This document shows positions 1 through 9,403 of a stretch of DNA of 64,000 bases, piece after piece; position 1 is the first letter of the stretch, and every line of letters begins with the position of its first letter. The translations under genes and the position numbers were made by a program. Origin of the DNA: Desulfurobacterium indicum (GTDB lineage: Bacteria; Aquificota; Aquificia; Desulfurobacteriales; Desulfurobacteriaceae); the NCBI RefSeq assembly GCF_001968985.1, contig NZ_MOEN01000004.1, forward strand, positions 23,081 through 87,080. Reading direction: 5' to 3'. The notes below the pieces were generated by a model. The model was not told the origin of the DNA. It made no database searches and saw only the letters and a program-made list of their open reading frames with translations.

Positions 1-851
<851 letters not shown>

Positions 852-1697
852 TTACTCCCTTCCGCAACCGCAGTGTTTTTTCTGAAATTCTTTTAAAGCT
901 TCACCTTCTAATGACTTAAACATGCGAAGTCTGTTCATAAGCTCATCAAAATCAACCCGATGAGCATCAAACTCAGGACCGTCAACACACGCAAACTTAA
1001 TTTCTCCGCCAACTGTAACACGGCAAGCCCCGCACATACCAGTGCCATCAACCATTATAGGGTTAAGAGAAGCTACCGTAGGTATGTTGTATTTCTTCGT
1101 TAACCCGGCAACCGCTTTCATCATTGGCACAGGGCCAGCGGTTATAACCATATCTATTTTTTCACCTTCATCTATTAATTTCTGAATTCCATCAGTAACA
1201 AGTCCTTTCATTCCATAAGAGCCATCATTGGTCGTAACAATTACTCTGTCAGAAATGGCTTTCATCTTATCTTCCCAGAAGATGAGGTCCTTGCTTCTAA
1301 AGCCCATAACTGTCGTAATTCTGTTTCCAGCCTCTTTTACACCCTGAGCTATATGATGAATAGGTGCAAGACCCAATCCTCCACCAACGCAAACAACATG
1401 TCCCCATTTTTCAATATGAGTTGGCTTTCCAAGAGGACCTACAACATCAGGAATGACGTGTCCTTCCTCAAAACAGGACAGATGAAAAGTTGTCTTACCT
1501 ACTCTTTGAACCATAAGAGTAATCGTTCCTTCTTCAGGATCTTTTTCTGCAATTGTCAAAGGAATTCTCTCCCCTTTCCTGGAAATCCTTACAATGACAA
1601 ACTGACCCGGTTTTGCCTTCCTGGCTATGTCCGGTGCTTCAATAACAAACTCGTCAACATTCTCAGCAAGCTCCTGTTTCCTGACTATTTTGTACAT
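852..1697 (-). CDS. nfnA: NfnA/SudB-type FAD/NAD-binding subunit
   Basis: A 281-residue ferredoxin-NADP reductase-like protein that is the usual partner of the GltA-like subunit just downstream. It has an N-terminal FAD-binding beta barrel, an NAD-binding domain (VCVGGGLGLAPIHHIAQ) and a C-terminal cysteine cluster with MCGACRVTVGG and FACVDGPEFD that binds a 2Fe-2S cluster. In characterised NfnAB, reduced ferredoxin and NADH together reduce two NADP+ in the cytoplasm. It starts at ATG 1697 with a GAGGTGAGG ribosome binding site. The two genes form a two-gene operon reading to the left. The sulfide dehydrogenase name is an older label for the same family. Confidence 0.85.
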   Translation of the reverse strand: MYKIVRKQELAENVDEFVIEAPDIARKAKPGQFVIVRISRKGERIPLTIAEKDPEEGTITLMVQRVGKTTFHLSCFEEGHVIPDVVGPLGKPTHIEKWGHVVCVGGGLGLAPIHHIAQGVKEAGNRITTVMGFRSKDLIFWEDKMKAISDRVIVTTNDGSYGMKGLVTDGIQKLIDEGEKIDMVITAGPVPMMKAVAGLTKKYNIPTVASLNPIMVDGTGMCGACRVTVGGEIKFACVDGPEFDAHRVDFDELMNRLRMFKSLEGEALKEFQKKHCGCGRE

Positions 1698-1730
1698 GTC
1701 CTCACCTCATTCCCTTAATTTTGTCTTAAA

Positions 1731-1760
1731 ATTTTACAAAATTTTTACATCTTTCACCAA
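1731..1760 (-). promoter_or_regulatory. candidate sigma-70 promoter of nfnAB
   Basis: On the minus strand TTGGTG (1755-1760) and TAAAAT (1731-1736) are 18 bp apart, 34 bp before the nfnA start codon. The -35 box almost touches the end of aroC, so nfnAB could also be read from aroC. Confidence 0.4.
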
Positions 1761-1763
1761 GCC

Positions 1764-2921
1764 TCATTTTAAATTAAAAAAGGAAAGAAGCCTGTTAAAA
1801 TCATCCGAGGGATAAGATTCTACTATTTCACCAAGAATAGTTATCGCAAGCATAGCTTCGGCAACGACGGCTGCAGCAGGAACGGCACATATATCGGAAC
1901 GTTCTATGGAAGCCTCATAGGGCTCAAGTGTCTTAAGATCAACACTCCTCAAAGGCTTGTAAAGTGTTGGGATAGGTTTCATCGCACATCTGACAACAAC
2001 CGGCTCTCCGTTTGCCATTCCACCTTCTAATCCTCCTGCTCTGTTCGTTTCCCTGTAAAATCCTTTCTCCTTGGAATAAAATATCTCATCATGAACTCTG
2101 GAACCGGGCAATAAAGCACCTTTAAATCCGTAGCCTATCTCTACCCCTTTTATTGCCTGAATGCTCATCATTGCTCTTGCTATCTTTCCGTCAAGCCTTC
2201 TATCCCACTGAACGTATGTTCCGAGGCCAACAGGAACATTAACGGCAAAAACCTCAAAAATACCGCCAAGACTTTCTCCTTTTTCCCTCATATCATCTAT
2301 GTAGTTTTTAAAAGTTTCTTCAAGAAGTTCATTTTTAACGGGAAGTCTTAATTCAGAACTTTCGGAATTTTCAAAACGCTCTTTGAGAGAGAGTTTTTCA
2401 TAAAGTCTCACATCAACCTGTTTCTCTCCAATAGCAACAACATAACTTCCGATAAAAATTCCAAGATGTCTCAAGAGATCTTTACAAAGAGCACCGGCAG
2501 CTACTCTACCTGCCGTTTCTCTTGCACTTGAGCGTTCAAGAACATTTCGCACATCATCAAAACCATACTTAACAAAGCCTGTCAAATCTGCATGTCCGGG
2601 GCGAGGCTTTAAAACCTTCTTTTCTTCCGAAAGCTTCCCCGGTTCCGGTTTCATTATATCCATCCAGTTTTTATAATCCCTGTTCCAGACTGCCATTAAA
2701 ATAGGGGAACCGAGAGTTTTACCAAGTCTTACACCTGATAAAAATTCAACCTTATCTTTTTCTATTTTCATTCTGCCGCCACGACCGTAACCACCTTGTC
2801 TTCTGGCAAGTTCACTATTTACAAAATCAAAATCAACAGGAAAATTCGCCGGAAAACCTTCTAAAAAAGCAAAAATACCTTTCCCATGAGACTCACCTGC
2901 CGTAAAAAACCTTAAAGCCAC
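1764..2921 (-). CDS. aroC: Chorismate synthase
   Basis: Converts 5-enolpyruvylshikimate 3-phosphate to chorismate with reduced FMN, the last step of the shikimate pathway. The 385-residue protein has the family signatures GESHGKG near the N-terminus, GGYGRGGRM, KPRPGHADLTG and RSSARETAGRVAAGA, and is full length for the family. The start is GTG 2919-2921 behind GGAGGTAG. Chorismate also feeds the futalosine menaquinone route through the MqnA encoded at 14859-15668. It stands alone, with no other aro gene beside it. Confidence 0.95.
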   Translation of the reverse strand: MALRFFTAGESHGKGIFAFLEGFPANFPVDFDFVNSELARRQGGYGRGGRMKIEKDKVEFLSGVRLGKTLGSPILMAVWNRDYKNWMDIMKPEPGKLSEEKKVLKPRPGHADLTGFVKYGFDDVRNVLERSSARETAGRVAAGALCKDLLRHLGIFIGSYVVAIGEKQVDVRLYEKLSLKERFENSESSELRLPVKNELLEETFKNYIDDMREKGESLGGIFEVFAVNVPVGLGTYVQWDRRLDGKIARAMMSIQAIKGVEIGYGFKGALLPGSRVHDEIFYSKEKGFYRETNRAGGLEGGMANGEPVVVRCAMKPIPTLYKPLRSVDLKTLEPYEASIERSDICAVPAAAVVAEAMLAITILGEIVESYPSDDFNRLLSFFNLK

Positions 2922-2973
2922 GCTACCTCCCGATAAAAAACTTTTTTCAAAATGGAATTATGTCAAATATAAC

Positions 2974-3002
2974 TTGAATTCTAAACCTTCATATCCTATC
3001 AT
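2974..3002 (+). promoter_or_regulatory. promoter of tRNA-Gly
   Basis: TTGAAT (2974-2979), a 17 bp spacer and TATCAT (2997-3002) place transcription start about 14 bp before the tRNA. Confidence 0.6.
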
Positions 3003-3022
3003 TTCTAATTAAAGGTCCCATT

Positions 3023-3098
3023 GCGGGCGTAGCTCAGCTGGCAGAGCATCAGCTTCCCAAGCTGAGGGTCGCGGGTTCAAATCCCGTCGCCCGCTCCA
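3023..3098 (+). tRNA. tRNA-Gly (anticodon CCC)
   Basis: A complete 76-nt cloverleaf. The acceptor stem is GCGGGCG/CGCCCGC and the D-arm is GCTC/GAGC. The anticodon stem TCAGC/GCTGA encloses the loop TTCCCAA, giving anticodon CCC. The T-arm has GGTTCAAATCC, and CCA (3096-3098) is encoded. It reads glycine codon GGG. It is the first gene of the plus-strand cluster and sits 25 bp before the TonB-like gene, which may be co-transcribed with it. Confidence 0.97.
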
Positions 3099-3123
3099 TA
3101 AACCATACCAGGCGGAAACCAAA

Positions 3124-3897
3124 TTGGAAAAGGAAACAATCTTAAAAGATAAATATGCAAAGCTTGATGTCTTAGCCTTAACTATCTCTATTTTTATACA
3201 TATTTTTGCCCTTAGCATACTCCACATAAAAAACAGTATTTTGAAAACAAAGGAATTTGAAGTTATAGACTTCAACGCTTTCAGCCTGGATACCGAAGTT
3301 GACTCTAACTTGATCGCACTTAAAAGCAATCCCGGAAAATCAACGTCCCTCTCCAGTGCAGATATGAGGGTGGAGATACCCTCAGGAATGATTGTTAAAA
3401 ACAACAGTAGGGGAAGTTCTGGAAAAACAATTATTCCCAAAGCTGTCAAATCGGGGGGAGAAAAAGCATTACTAACTATAAAAACAGGAAGGAAAAACTC
3501 TCCGACATCAAAAAGGACAAACAGCCACTCCCTTGGAAATGTAGGATACACACTATCAATTTCAGATAGTACGAGTGGAAGCGGAAAAGGCTCCTTCTCC
3601 GACCTGAAAGTAAAAGGCTCTCCAATAGCACCTTACGCACTGAAAATTAAAAAAATCATAATGAACAATTGGAAAAATCCATATGCAGGAACAAACAAAG
3701 ATTTGACAGTAGAAGTGTCTTTCACAATAAATAAAGAAGGAAAAATGACTTCTTTCAATATTGAAAGACTATCAAAAGACAGCCTGTTTAACGACGCGGC
3801 AATAAACGCCATATACAGTTCAGCCCCTTTCCCTCCAATACCAAAAAATATACCCATCGACAGTCTCACCTTAAAAGTAAGGTTTGAGGTAAAATAA
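3124..3897 (+). CDS. TonB-like C-terminal domain protein
   Basis: A 257-residue envelope protein. It has a short cytoplasmic N-terminus, one membrane anchor at about residues 14-34, a low-complexity Ser/Lys/Gly-rich periplasmic linker and a TonB/TolA-type C-terminal fold at about 165-257 (VSFTINKEGKMTSFNIE and a terminal LTLKVRFEVK). It would span the periplasm and couple the inner membrane to outer-membrane partners. No ExbB/ExbD lies nearby, so the energising partner is elsewhere or it has another role. The TTG start at 3124 has only a weak Shine-Dalgarno. It is the first protein gene after the tRNA and ends 1 bp before the next gene. Confidence 0.75.
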   Translation: MEKETILKDKYAKLDVLALTISIFIHIFALSILHIKNSILKTKEFEVIDFNAFSLDTEVDSNLIALKSNPGKSTSLSSADMRVEIPSGMIVKNNSRGSSGKTIIPKAVKSGGEKALLTIKTGRKNSPTSKRTNSHSLGNVGYTLSISDSTSGSGKGSFSDLKVKGSPIAPYALKIKKIIMNNWKNPYAGTNKDLTVEVSFTINKEGKMTSFNIERLSKDSLFNDAAINAIYSSAPFPPIPKNIPIDSLTLKVRFEVK

Positions 3898-3898
3898 A

Positions 3899-4531
3899 GT
3901 GAAGGAAACTTTTCTCACTCTTCTTTTGAATGGCTACTTCAAAACATTGAAAACAGAAATTCAACTTAACAAAGGAGCTATATTCCCTTCTCCTCAAAAC
4001 CCGGGAATATATATGTTCTGGCACGGTAGAATGTTAATTCTCCCTTTTGCCTTTAAAGACAAAGGAAGTCTTGTAAAAGTTCTTATAAGCAGGCACAGAG
4101 ATGGGGAGAAAATAGCACGGATAATACACAAGCTTGGATTTGGAACAGTAAGAGGTTCGACAGGGATCAGAAAGGGGGGAGACAAAGCTTTCAGAGAGTT
4201 AATCAAAGCTCTGCAAAATGGATACAGTATAGCAATAACACCAGACGGACCAAGAGGTCCAAAAGAGAAGTTAAAGCCGGGAGTGGCAAAACTGGCGATG
4301 TTATCGGGAATTCCAGTTTTCCCTGTTACTTTCTCCACAAACAGGGGCAAAAAACTCGATTCATGGGACAGTTTTTTAGTGCCATACCCCTTCTCAAAAT
4401 GCAAAATCATAATAGACAAACCGCTTATCCCAAAAGAAAATGAAGATTTAAAAAGTTTCTCTAATAGGTTAGAATTAAGCTTAAAGAATCTTACACAACA
4501 GATTGACGGAGAGATGGGATGGAAAACTTAA
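3899..4531 (+). CDS. DUF374-type lysophospholipid acyltransferase
   Basis: A 210-residue protein of the DUF374 branch of the lysophospholipid acyltransferase superfamily, which includes late lipid A acyltransferase relatives. Visible motifs are MFWHGRMLILP (residues about 38-48), SRHRDGEKIARI, GFGTVRGSTGIRKGG and the substrate-pocket motif ITPDGPRGPKEKLKPG. It probably transfers an acyl group to a lipid or lipid A precursor at the inner membrane; the acceptor is not known. The GTG start at 3899 lies 1 bp after the previous stop, and the 3' end overlaps the next gene by 13 bp, so it is translationally coupled. Confidence 0.85.
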   Translation: MKETFLTLLLNGYFKTLKTEIQLNKGAIFPSPQNPGIYMFWHGRMLILPFAFKDKGSLVKVLISRHRDGEKIARIIHKLGFGTVRGSTGIRKGGDKAFRELIKALQNGYSIAITPDGPRGPKEKLKPGVAKLAMLSGIPVFPVTFSTNRGKKLDSWDSFLVPYPFSKCKIIIDKPLIPKENEDLKSFSNRLELSLKNLTQQIDGEMGWKT

Positions 4532-5286
4532 TAGCTGTAATGAGTGACTACGGACTTAAAGATACATACGTCGGAACTTTAAAAGCAACTCTTTATATGA
4601 ACAATCCAGAAGCGCGCGTAGTTGACATTACTCATTATATAAGACCTTTTGATCTGGTAGACGCTGCAATCAAATTAAAATGGTCATACAAATATTTTCC
4701 ATCAGGCACCGTTTTTTTAATAGCCGTTGATCCTGACCCATCAGCGGAGCTTTTGATAATATCAACGGAAAAATACTACATAGTAACACCTAACAATGGT
4801 ATCCCGAGCTTGATGCTGGAAGAAGAACCTGCCGATTCTGTGTATGTAATTACGGCAGATCACTATTTCATAGAAGGAAAGGGGAATTTCAGAGGAAGAA
4901 ACCAGCTTGCTCCGATAGCCGCTCAACTTGCGAAATTTCAATCTCCGTTTTATCTTGGAGACAGCAAAGATCTATCAATAATTAAAAGATTCAGAATTCC
5001 TTCTCCTAAAGAAATCGCTCCAGGAAAATTCGAATGTATAGTCATAGATGTTGATGGATTCGGTAATCTCATATTAAACATGGAAAGCACAGGACAACTA
5101 CCATCAAAAGTAACGATAAACGGCGTTGAGATAACAAACGCGTCAGAAAATTTTGAAAACTATCAGAAAGGCGAATTTTTTGTATCGATAAACCCAGAAG
5201 GACACTATCAGATAATATCCTACATGGCATCTGCCGCAAGATTGCTAAAAGCAACCAGAGGAACAAAAGTAACAGTGGAGTTTTAA
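4519..5286 (+). CDS. DUF62 family protein (SAM hydroxide adenosyltransferase fold), altered active site
   Basis: A 255-residue member of the DUF62 family, whose characterised members split S-adenosylmethionine into adenosine and methionine with water. Family landmarks are MSDYGLKDTYVG (residues 8-19), the VDP segment at 70-72, TPNNG at 90-94 and FRGRNQLAPIAA at 124-135. The usual DPGVG-plus-Arg segment is replaced by DPDPSAELL, and the His of the usual FHGRD motif is Arg125. Two of the three residues of the family's Asp-Arg-His triad therefore look missing, while Asp71 is kept. The fold assignment is firm but the activity is doubtful. It starts with ATG inside the previous gene and stops directly before mnmG. 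Confidence 0.8.
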   Translation: MENLIAVMSDYGLKDTYVGTLKATLYMNNPEARVVDITHYIRPFDLVDAAIKLKWSYKYFPSGTVFLIAVDPDPSAELLIISTEKYYIVTPNNGIPSLMLEEEPADSVYVITADHYFIEGKGNFRGRNQLAPIAAQLAKFQSPFYLGDSKDLSIIKRFRIPSPKEIAPGKFECIVIDVDGFGNLILNMESTGQLPSKVTINGVEITNASENFENYQKGEFFVSINPEGHYQIISYMASAARLLKATRGTKVTVEF

Positions 5287-7194
5287 ATGTGGGACAGTGT
5301 TTACGATGTAATAGTTGTAGGTGCAGGCCATGCAGGATGTGAAGCAGCACTTGCTGCGGCAAGAATGGGCTGCAAAACGGCATTGTTCACCATAAATGTT
5401 GACAAAATAGCCGAAATGTCCTGTAACCCGTCAATTGGCGGCGTGGCAAAAGGAACGGTGGTAAGAGAAATTGATGCCTTAGGTGGCGAAATGGCGAAAA
5501 ATATTGACGCCACAGGTATTCAGTTTCGGATTCTCAACAAGAAAAAAGGACCTGCCGTCAGAGCTCCGAGGGCACAGGCAGACAAGGAAGCTTACCGTAA
5601 AAGAATGAGAATAGTTATAGAAAATACTGAAAACCTTGACATAATACAGCAAATAGTTGACGATATAATCGTTGAAAACCAAAAAGTAAAAGGTGTTTTA
5701 ACACACATAGGAGCAAGATACGCAGCAAAGGCGGTGGTAGTTACAGCTGGAACGTTCTTAAAAGGAAAAATAATCATCGGATTTGAAGAATTTGAAGGCG
5801 GCAGAATGTGGGAACCGGCTGCCAACAAACTCTCCGATTTCTACATAAAGCACGGATTCCGTGTTGCAAGACTTAAAACTGGAACACCGACAAGGTTAGA
5901 CGGTAGAACACTTGATTTCTCAAAAATGGAAGAGCAGCCGGGAGACGAGCCGCCACCGTTTTTTTCCTACTGGACAGAGCCAAGGGAAATCAAGCAGATA
6001 CCCTGCTATATAACATATACAACACCTGAAACCCACGAAATCATAAGGAAAAACCTTCACCGTTCCCCCATGTACGGCGAAAAAAAATTAATAACAGGAA
6101 CAGGCGTTAGATACTGTCCCTCAATAGAGGATAAAATTGTAAAGTTCCCCGACAGACAGAGACACCACGTTTTTGTCGAACCTGAGGGAAGAGACACCAT
6201 AGAGTTTTATCCGAATGGAACATCAACAAGCCTCCCTTATGATGTTCAGGAAGCGATAATACACTCCATTCCAGGGCTTGAAAATGCAAAAATAATAAGA
6301 CCCGCCTACGGTATAGAGTATGATTTCATAGACCCGACACATCTATATCCGACACTTGAAACTAAAATAATCAAAGGACTTTTCAACGCAGGGCAGGTCA
6401 ACGGAACAACAGGTTATGAAGAGGCAGCAGGACAGGGCATTGTTGCTGGCATCAATGCGGCGTTGCTTGCAAAGGGAAGCGACGAAAAGTTTATTTTAGA
6501 AAGAGACGAAGCCTACATCGGCGTTATGATAGATGACCTTGTAAACAAAGGTGTAAGAGAACCCTACAGACTTTTTACCTCAAGGGCAGAATACAGGCTG
6601 CTCTTAAGATACGACAACGCAGATTTAAGACTGGCAAAATACGGTTATAAATTTGGTTTGATAACGGAAAAACAGTATGAGAAAGTAAAGAAAAAGTATG
6701 AAACAGTCAAAATCTTTATAGAAAAACTGAGAGAACTAAAAGTTAAACCGGAAAAAATAAACCTGATACTGGAAAAAGAAGGAACAACACCTATAAAAGA
6801 AACAACAAGCTGCTACGACCTATTAAAAAGACCGGAAGTCAAACTTTCATCACTTTTAAAAGTTGTCAAGCTTCCAGAAGTTGAAAGCATAGATAAAAAA
6901 ACACTCAAAGAAGCACTGGAAGAAACTGAAATAGAGATAAAATACGAAGGTTACATAAAAAGACAGCTTGAGGATATTAAAAAATTCAGAAAGTTAGAAA
7001 ACATAAAAATACCGGAAGATTTTGACTATGACTCCGTTCCCATATCAACAGAGGAAAAGCAGAAACTTAAAGAAGCAAAACCCCTCACTCTAGGACAGGC
7101 ATCAAGACTTGAAGGTATAAGACCTGCATCCATATCCATTCTTTCTGTTTACATAAACAGATGGAAGTCCCGTAAAGAGGAAAAAAGTGATTAA
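5287..7194 (+). CDS. mnmG: tRNA uridine-5-carboxymethylaminomethyl modification enzyme MnmG
   Basis: The 635-residue FAD-dependent partner of MnmE, which adds carboxymethylaminomethyl to wobble U34 of several tRNAs in the cytoplasm. The N-terminal FAD fold is VVGAGHAGCEAALAAARMG, followed by MSCNPSIGGVAKG, the RFRILN-type segment QFRILNKKKGPAVR, GTFLKG, KTGTPTR and the C-terminal helical MnmE-binding domain with RLEGIRPASI. Length and motifs are normal. Its ATG follows the previous TAA without a gap and its end overlaps rsmG by 8 bp, the common mnmG-rsmG order. Confidence 0.96.
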   Translation: MWDSVYDVIVVGAGHAGCEAALAAARMGCKTALFTINVDKIAEMSCNPSIGGVAKGTVVREIDALGGEMAKNIDATGIQFRILNKKKGPAVRAPRAQADKEAYRKRMRIVIENTENLDIIQQIVDDIIVENQKVKGVLTHIGARYAAKAVVVTAGTFLKGKIIIGFEEFEGGRMWEPAANKLSDFYIKHGFRVARLKTGTPTRLDGRTLDFSKMEEQPGDEPPPFFSYWTEPREIKQIPCYITYTTPETHEIIRKNLHRSPMYGEKKLITGTGVRYCPSIEDKIVKFPDRQRHHVFVEPEGRDTIEFYPNGTSTSLPYDVQEAIIHSIPGLENAKIIRPAYGIEYDFIDPTHLYPTLETKIIKGLFNAGQVNGTTGYEEAAGQGIVAGINAALLAKGSDEKFILERDEAYIGVMIDDLVNKGVREPYRLFTSRAEYRLLLRYDNADLRLAKYGYKFGLITEKQYEKVKKKYETVKIFIEKLRELKVKPEKINLILEKEGTTPIKETTSCYDLLKRPEVKLSSLLKVVKLPEVESIDKKTLKEALEETEIEIKYEGYIKRQLEDIKKFRKLENIKIPEDFDYDSVPISTEEKQKLKEAKPLTLGQASRLEGIRPASISILSVYINRWKSRKEEKSD

Positions 7195-7816
7195 GGACCT
7201 CTGCACCCTTAACAGCATAAGCCTGCTAGATGAAGCTTTTGAAAAGCTTGAAATTTACAAATCCCTCTTAAAAAAATGGGGGAAAAGGATAAACATAACA
7301 TCCATACTAAAAGACGAAGAGATTGAGAAAAAGCATTTTTTTGATTCATTGACAGGAATCAAGGCTTTTGAAAAAGCTGGAATTAACTTGAAAGGTAAGC
7401 ACATAGCTGACATAGGCTCCGGAGGCGGTTTTCCGGGAATGGTACTTGCCGTCGCACTTCCGGAAACAAATTTCACCCTCGTAGAACCAAGACACAAAAG
7501 ATGCATTTTTCTGGAACAGGTGAAAAGAACTCTGAAACTTAACAACGTCTCAATAGAATGTAGAAGAATCGAAGAGGTGAAAGAGAAAGACTTTGATATT
7601 CTAACAATGAGAGCTGTAGAAGATCCGAAAAGTGCAGTAAAGATAACAAAGCCTTTTCTTAAAAATGGAGCAACATTATGTATTTATCGTGGAAAAGAGC
7701 CGTTTACAGATGAAATTCCCGGTTTTACAATTGAAATGATAAATCTTGACCTTAAAGGAGTAAACTTTAAACGACACTTTCTCTTTATAAGAAAGGAGGT
7801 AAACGTTGGAACCTGA
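7187..7816 (+). CDS. rsmG: 16S rRNA (guanine527-N7) methyltransferase
   Basis: A 209-residue SAM-dependent methyltransferase that modifies G527 in 16S rRNA. The N-terminal segment LKKWGKRINITSI is followed by the family signature DSL and the SAM-binding motif ADIGSGGGFPGMVLAVALP, then TLVEPRHKRCIFLEQV and LTMRAVEDP. It is full length for the family. The start is GTG 7187 inside the mnmG 3' end; the end overlaps the next gene, so translation is coupled on both sides. Confidence 0.94.
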   Translation: MIKDLCTLNSISLLDEAFEKLEIYKSLLKKWGKRINITSILKDEEIEKKHFFDSLTGIKAFEKAGINLKGKHIADIGSGGGFPGMVLAVALPETNFTLVEPRHKRCIFLEQVKRTLKLNNVSIECRRIEEVKEKDFDILTMRAVEDPKSAVKITKPFLKNGATLCIYRGKEPFTDEIPGFTIEMINLDLKGVNFKRHFLFIRKEVNVGT

Positions 7817-8069
7817 AATCATCGGAGAAAGAATTGTCCTTAAACTCGAAAACGAAGAAGCGTTTGTTAAATTTAAAATCGAACAGAACATAATAATGGT
7901 AACCACAACCTACGTCCCCGAATCACAAAGAGGAAAAGGTATTGCAGGAAAGCTGAACGCAAAATTGGTAGAAATGGCTAAAGAAAAAGGAATGAAAATA
8001 TATCCTCTGTGTGAATATACAAGAAAATACCTTGAACGCAAACAATTCCATGATTTAATACATGAATAA
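7806..8069 (+). CDS. Small GNAT-type acetyltransferase (YjdJ/Gtn-like)
   Basis: An 87-residue minimal GNAT protein. Its acetyl-CoA loop is VPESQRGKGIAGKLNAKLV (about residues 38-56), followed by KIYPLCEYTRKYLERK, the conserved tail of the short YjdJ/YidJ class. The substrate is unknown. The start is TTG 7806 behind a strong AAGGAGG, overlapping rsmG by 11 bp. It closes the tRNA-to-rsmG gene run; no hairpin terminator is visible after it. Confidence 0.8.
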   Translation: MEPEIIGERIVLKLENEEAFVKFKIEQNIIMVTTTYVPESQRGKGIAGKLNAKLVEMAKEKGMKIYPLCEYTRKYLERKQFHDLIHE

Positions 8070-8091
8070 CGCAAACAATAATCATTTGCAC

Positions 8092-8120
8092 TTGACTATT
8101 TAGAAGAAATGTATTACTTT
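8092..8120 (+). promoter_or_regulatory. candidate promoter of the TolC efflux operon
   Basis: TTGACT (8092-8097) is 17 bp before TACTTT (8115-8120), 41 bp upstream of the tolC-like start. The same layout (TTGAC, 17 bp, TACTTT) occurs before the rubredoxin-katG operon. Confidence 0.5.
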
Positions 8121-8161
8121 GATACACAACTGAACGAAGATTCAGAGGATAAGGTGAAAAG

Positions 8162-9403
8162 ATGAGAAAAATTATTGCACTGCTACTTCTTTTAACAGCA
8201 AACGGTTACAGCATGACCATCACAGAACTGCAAGAAACTCTGAAAAATAACAACCTGGAAATCAAACAGTCCTTTAAAAATCTTGAATCTGTGAAATTTC
8301 AAAAAAAGGCAGATATTAGAAAGTTCTTCCCCATTTTAAACTTTCAAGCATCAGCTTCAAGGTTTTACCCATACACAACCACAATGGGGGAATCCTGGGA
8401 AAACGATTTTACTGCCGGCATAACTGCAACTGCAAATATCTGGAACTTTCAGACAAAAACAAAGGTAAACATTGACTCTGTTCAGATAAAAAGCCAGCAG
8501 TTAAACATAGATAAAACGTTTGAAGACATCTATCTACAAGGTATATCCTTCCTTATTCAACTGAAAGGAGCAGAAAAAACAATAGCACTAAGAAAAAAAG
8601 AACTAGAAAATGCAAAGAAAATATATAAAGTCGCGAAATCAAAATACGACCAGGGATTAGTTCTGATAACAGATGTTCTAAAAGCAAGAGCTAACATTGA
8701 AAAGACAAAGAGCAACCTGATCGCATCAGAAGGTGAAAAGGAGAAAATAGAAACAGCACTGCAAAATCTTTTAAACACGGACAAACCTGTAACAGCAGAT
8801 GTGAAACTTTCTAACAACTTTACTATTCCATCTGCCAAAGAACTCGTAAAGGAAGCCCTGAAAAAACGAAAAGAGTTGGCAATCCAGAAATTAAAAATCA
8901 AAACCGCTGAACTAAACATTCAATCGGTAAAAGATACCAATAAACCATCAATAACGGCTTCTGCTTCATACTTCCGCGAAAGCTCTGACCTATCATTTAA
9001 AAATGAGAACTACAACCTCCAGCTAAGTCTGAACTGGAAAATTTTCGACTCATTTCAAACAAAATATGAAGCACTATCTGCAGAGAAAGAAAAAGAAATA
9101 GCTGAAATTGAACTAAAAAGGCTTGAAAATCAGATAAAAAAAGAAGTTCTAGACAGTTATACAGACTTCCAAATATCAAAGGCAAACCTTGAAAACGCAA
9201 AAAGTTACCTTGAATTTGCCAGAAAAACATTCGAAAGAACACTCAATGAATATGAACTTGGCGTTTCCGATCTTGTCTCCCTTCTATCGGCATATAACGA
9301 ATATGTAAATGCAGAAGAAAACTATACAAACAACCTTGTCAACCTTAACATCGCATACTATAAACTACTAAAAAGCGCTGGAATGCTTGGAGGAACAAAG
9401 TGA
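8162..9403 (+). CDS. TolC-family outer-membrane efflux protein
   Basis: A 413-residue outer-membrane channel component. The N-terminal signal peptide is MRKIIALLLLLTANGYS. The body has two long helical OEP repeats with the typical segments KYDQGLVLITDVLKAR and NEYELGVSDLVSLLSAY, which form the periplasmic tunnel and beta barrel. It would export substrates delivered by the adaptor and ABC transporter encoded next. The start is ATG 8162 behind AGGATAAGGTG; it overlaps the adaptor gene by 4 bp and heads a nine-gene run to 16634. Confidence 0.9.
   Translation: MRKIIALLLLLTANGYSMTITELQETLKNNNLEIKQSFKNLESVKFQKKADIRKFFPILNFQASASRFYPYTTTMGESWENDFTAGITATANIWNFQTKTKVNIDSVQIKSQQLNIDKTFEDIYLQGISFLIQLKGAEKTIALRKKELENAKKIYKVAKSKYDQGLVLITDVLKARANIEKTKSNLIASEGEKEKIETALQNLLNTDKPVTADVKLSNNFTIPSAKELVKEALKKRKELAIQKLKIKTAELNIQSVKDTNKPSITASASYFRESSDLSFKNENYNLQLSLNWKIFDSFQTKYEALSAEKEKEIAEIELKRLENQIKKEVLDSYTDFQISKANLENAKSYLEFARKTFERTLNEYELGVSDLVSLLSAYNEYVNAEENYTNNLVNLNIAYYKLLKSAGMLGGTK

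Noticed and set aside
3009..3551. 180-codon minus-strand frame across the tRNA and the TonB-like gene
   Set aside because: It reads through a perfect tRNA-Gly on the other strand and opposes a gene with clear domain structure; the protein has no recognisable motif.
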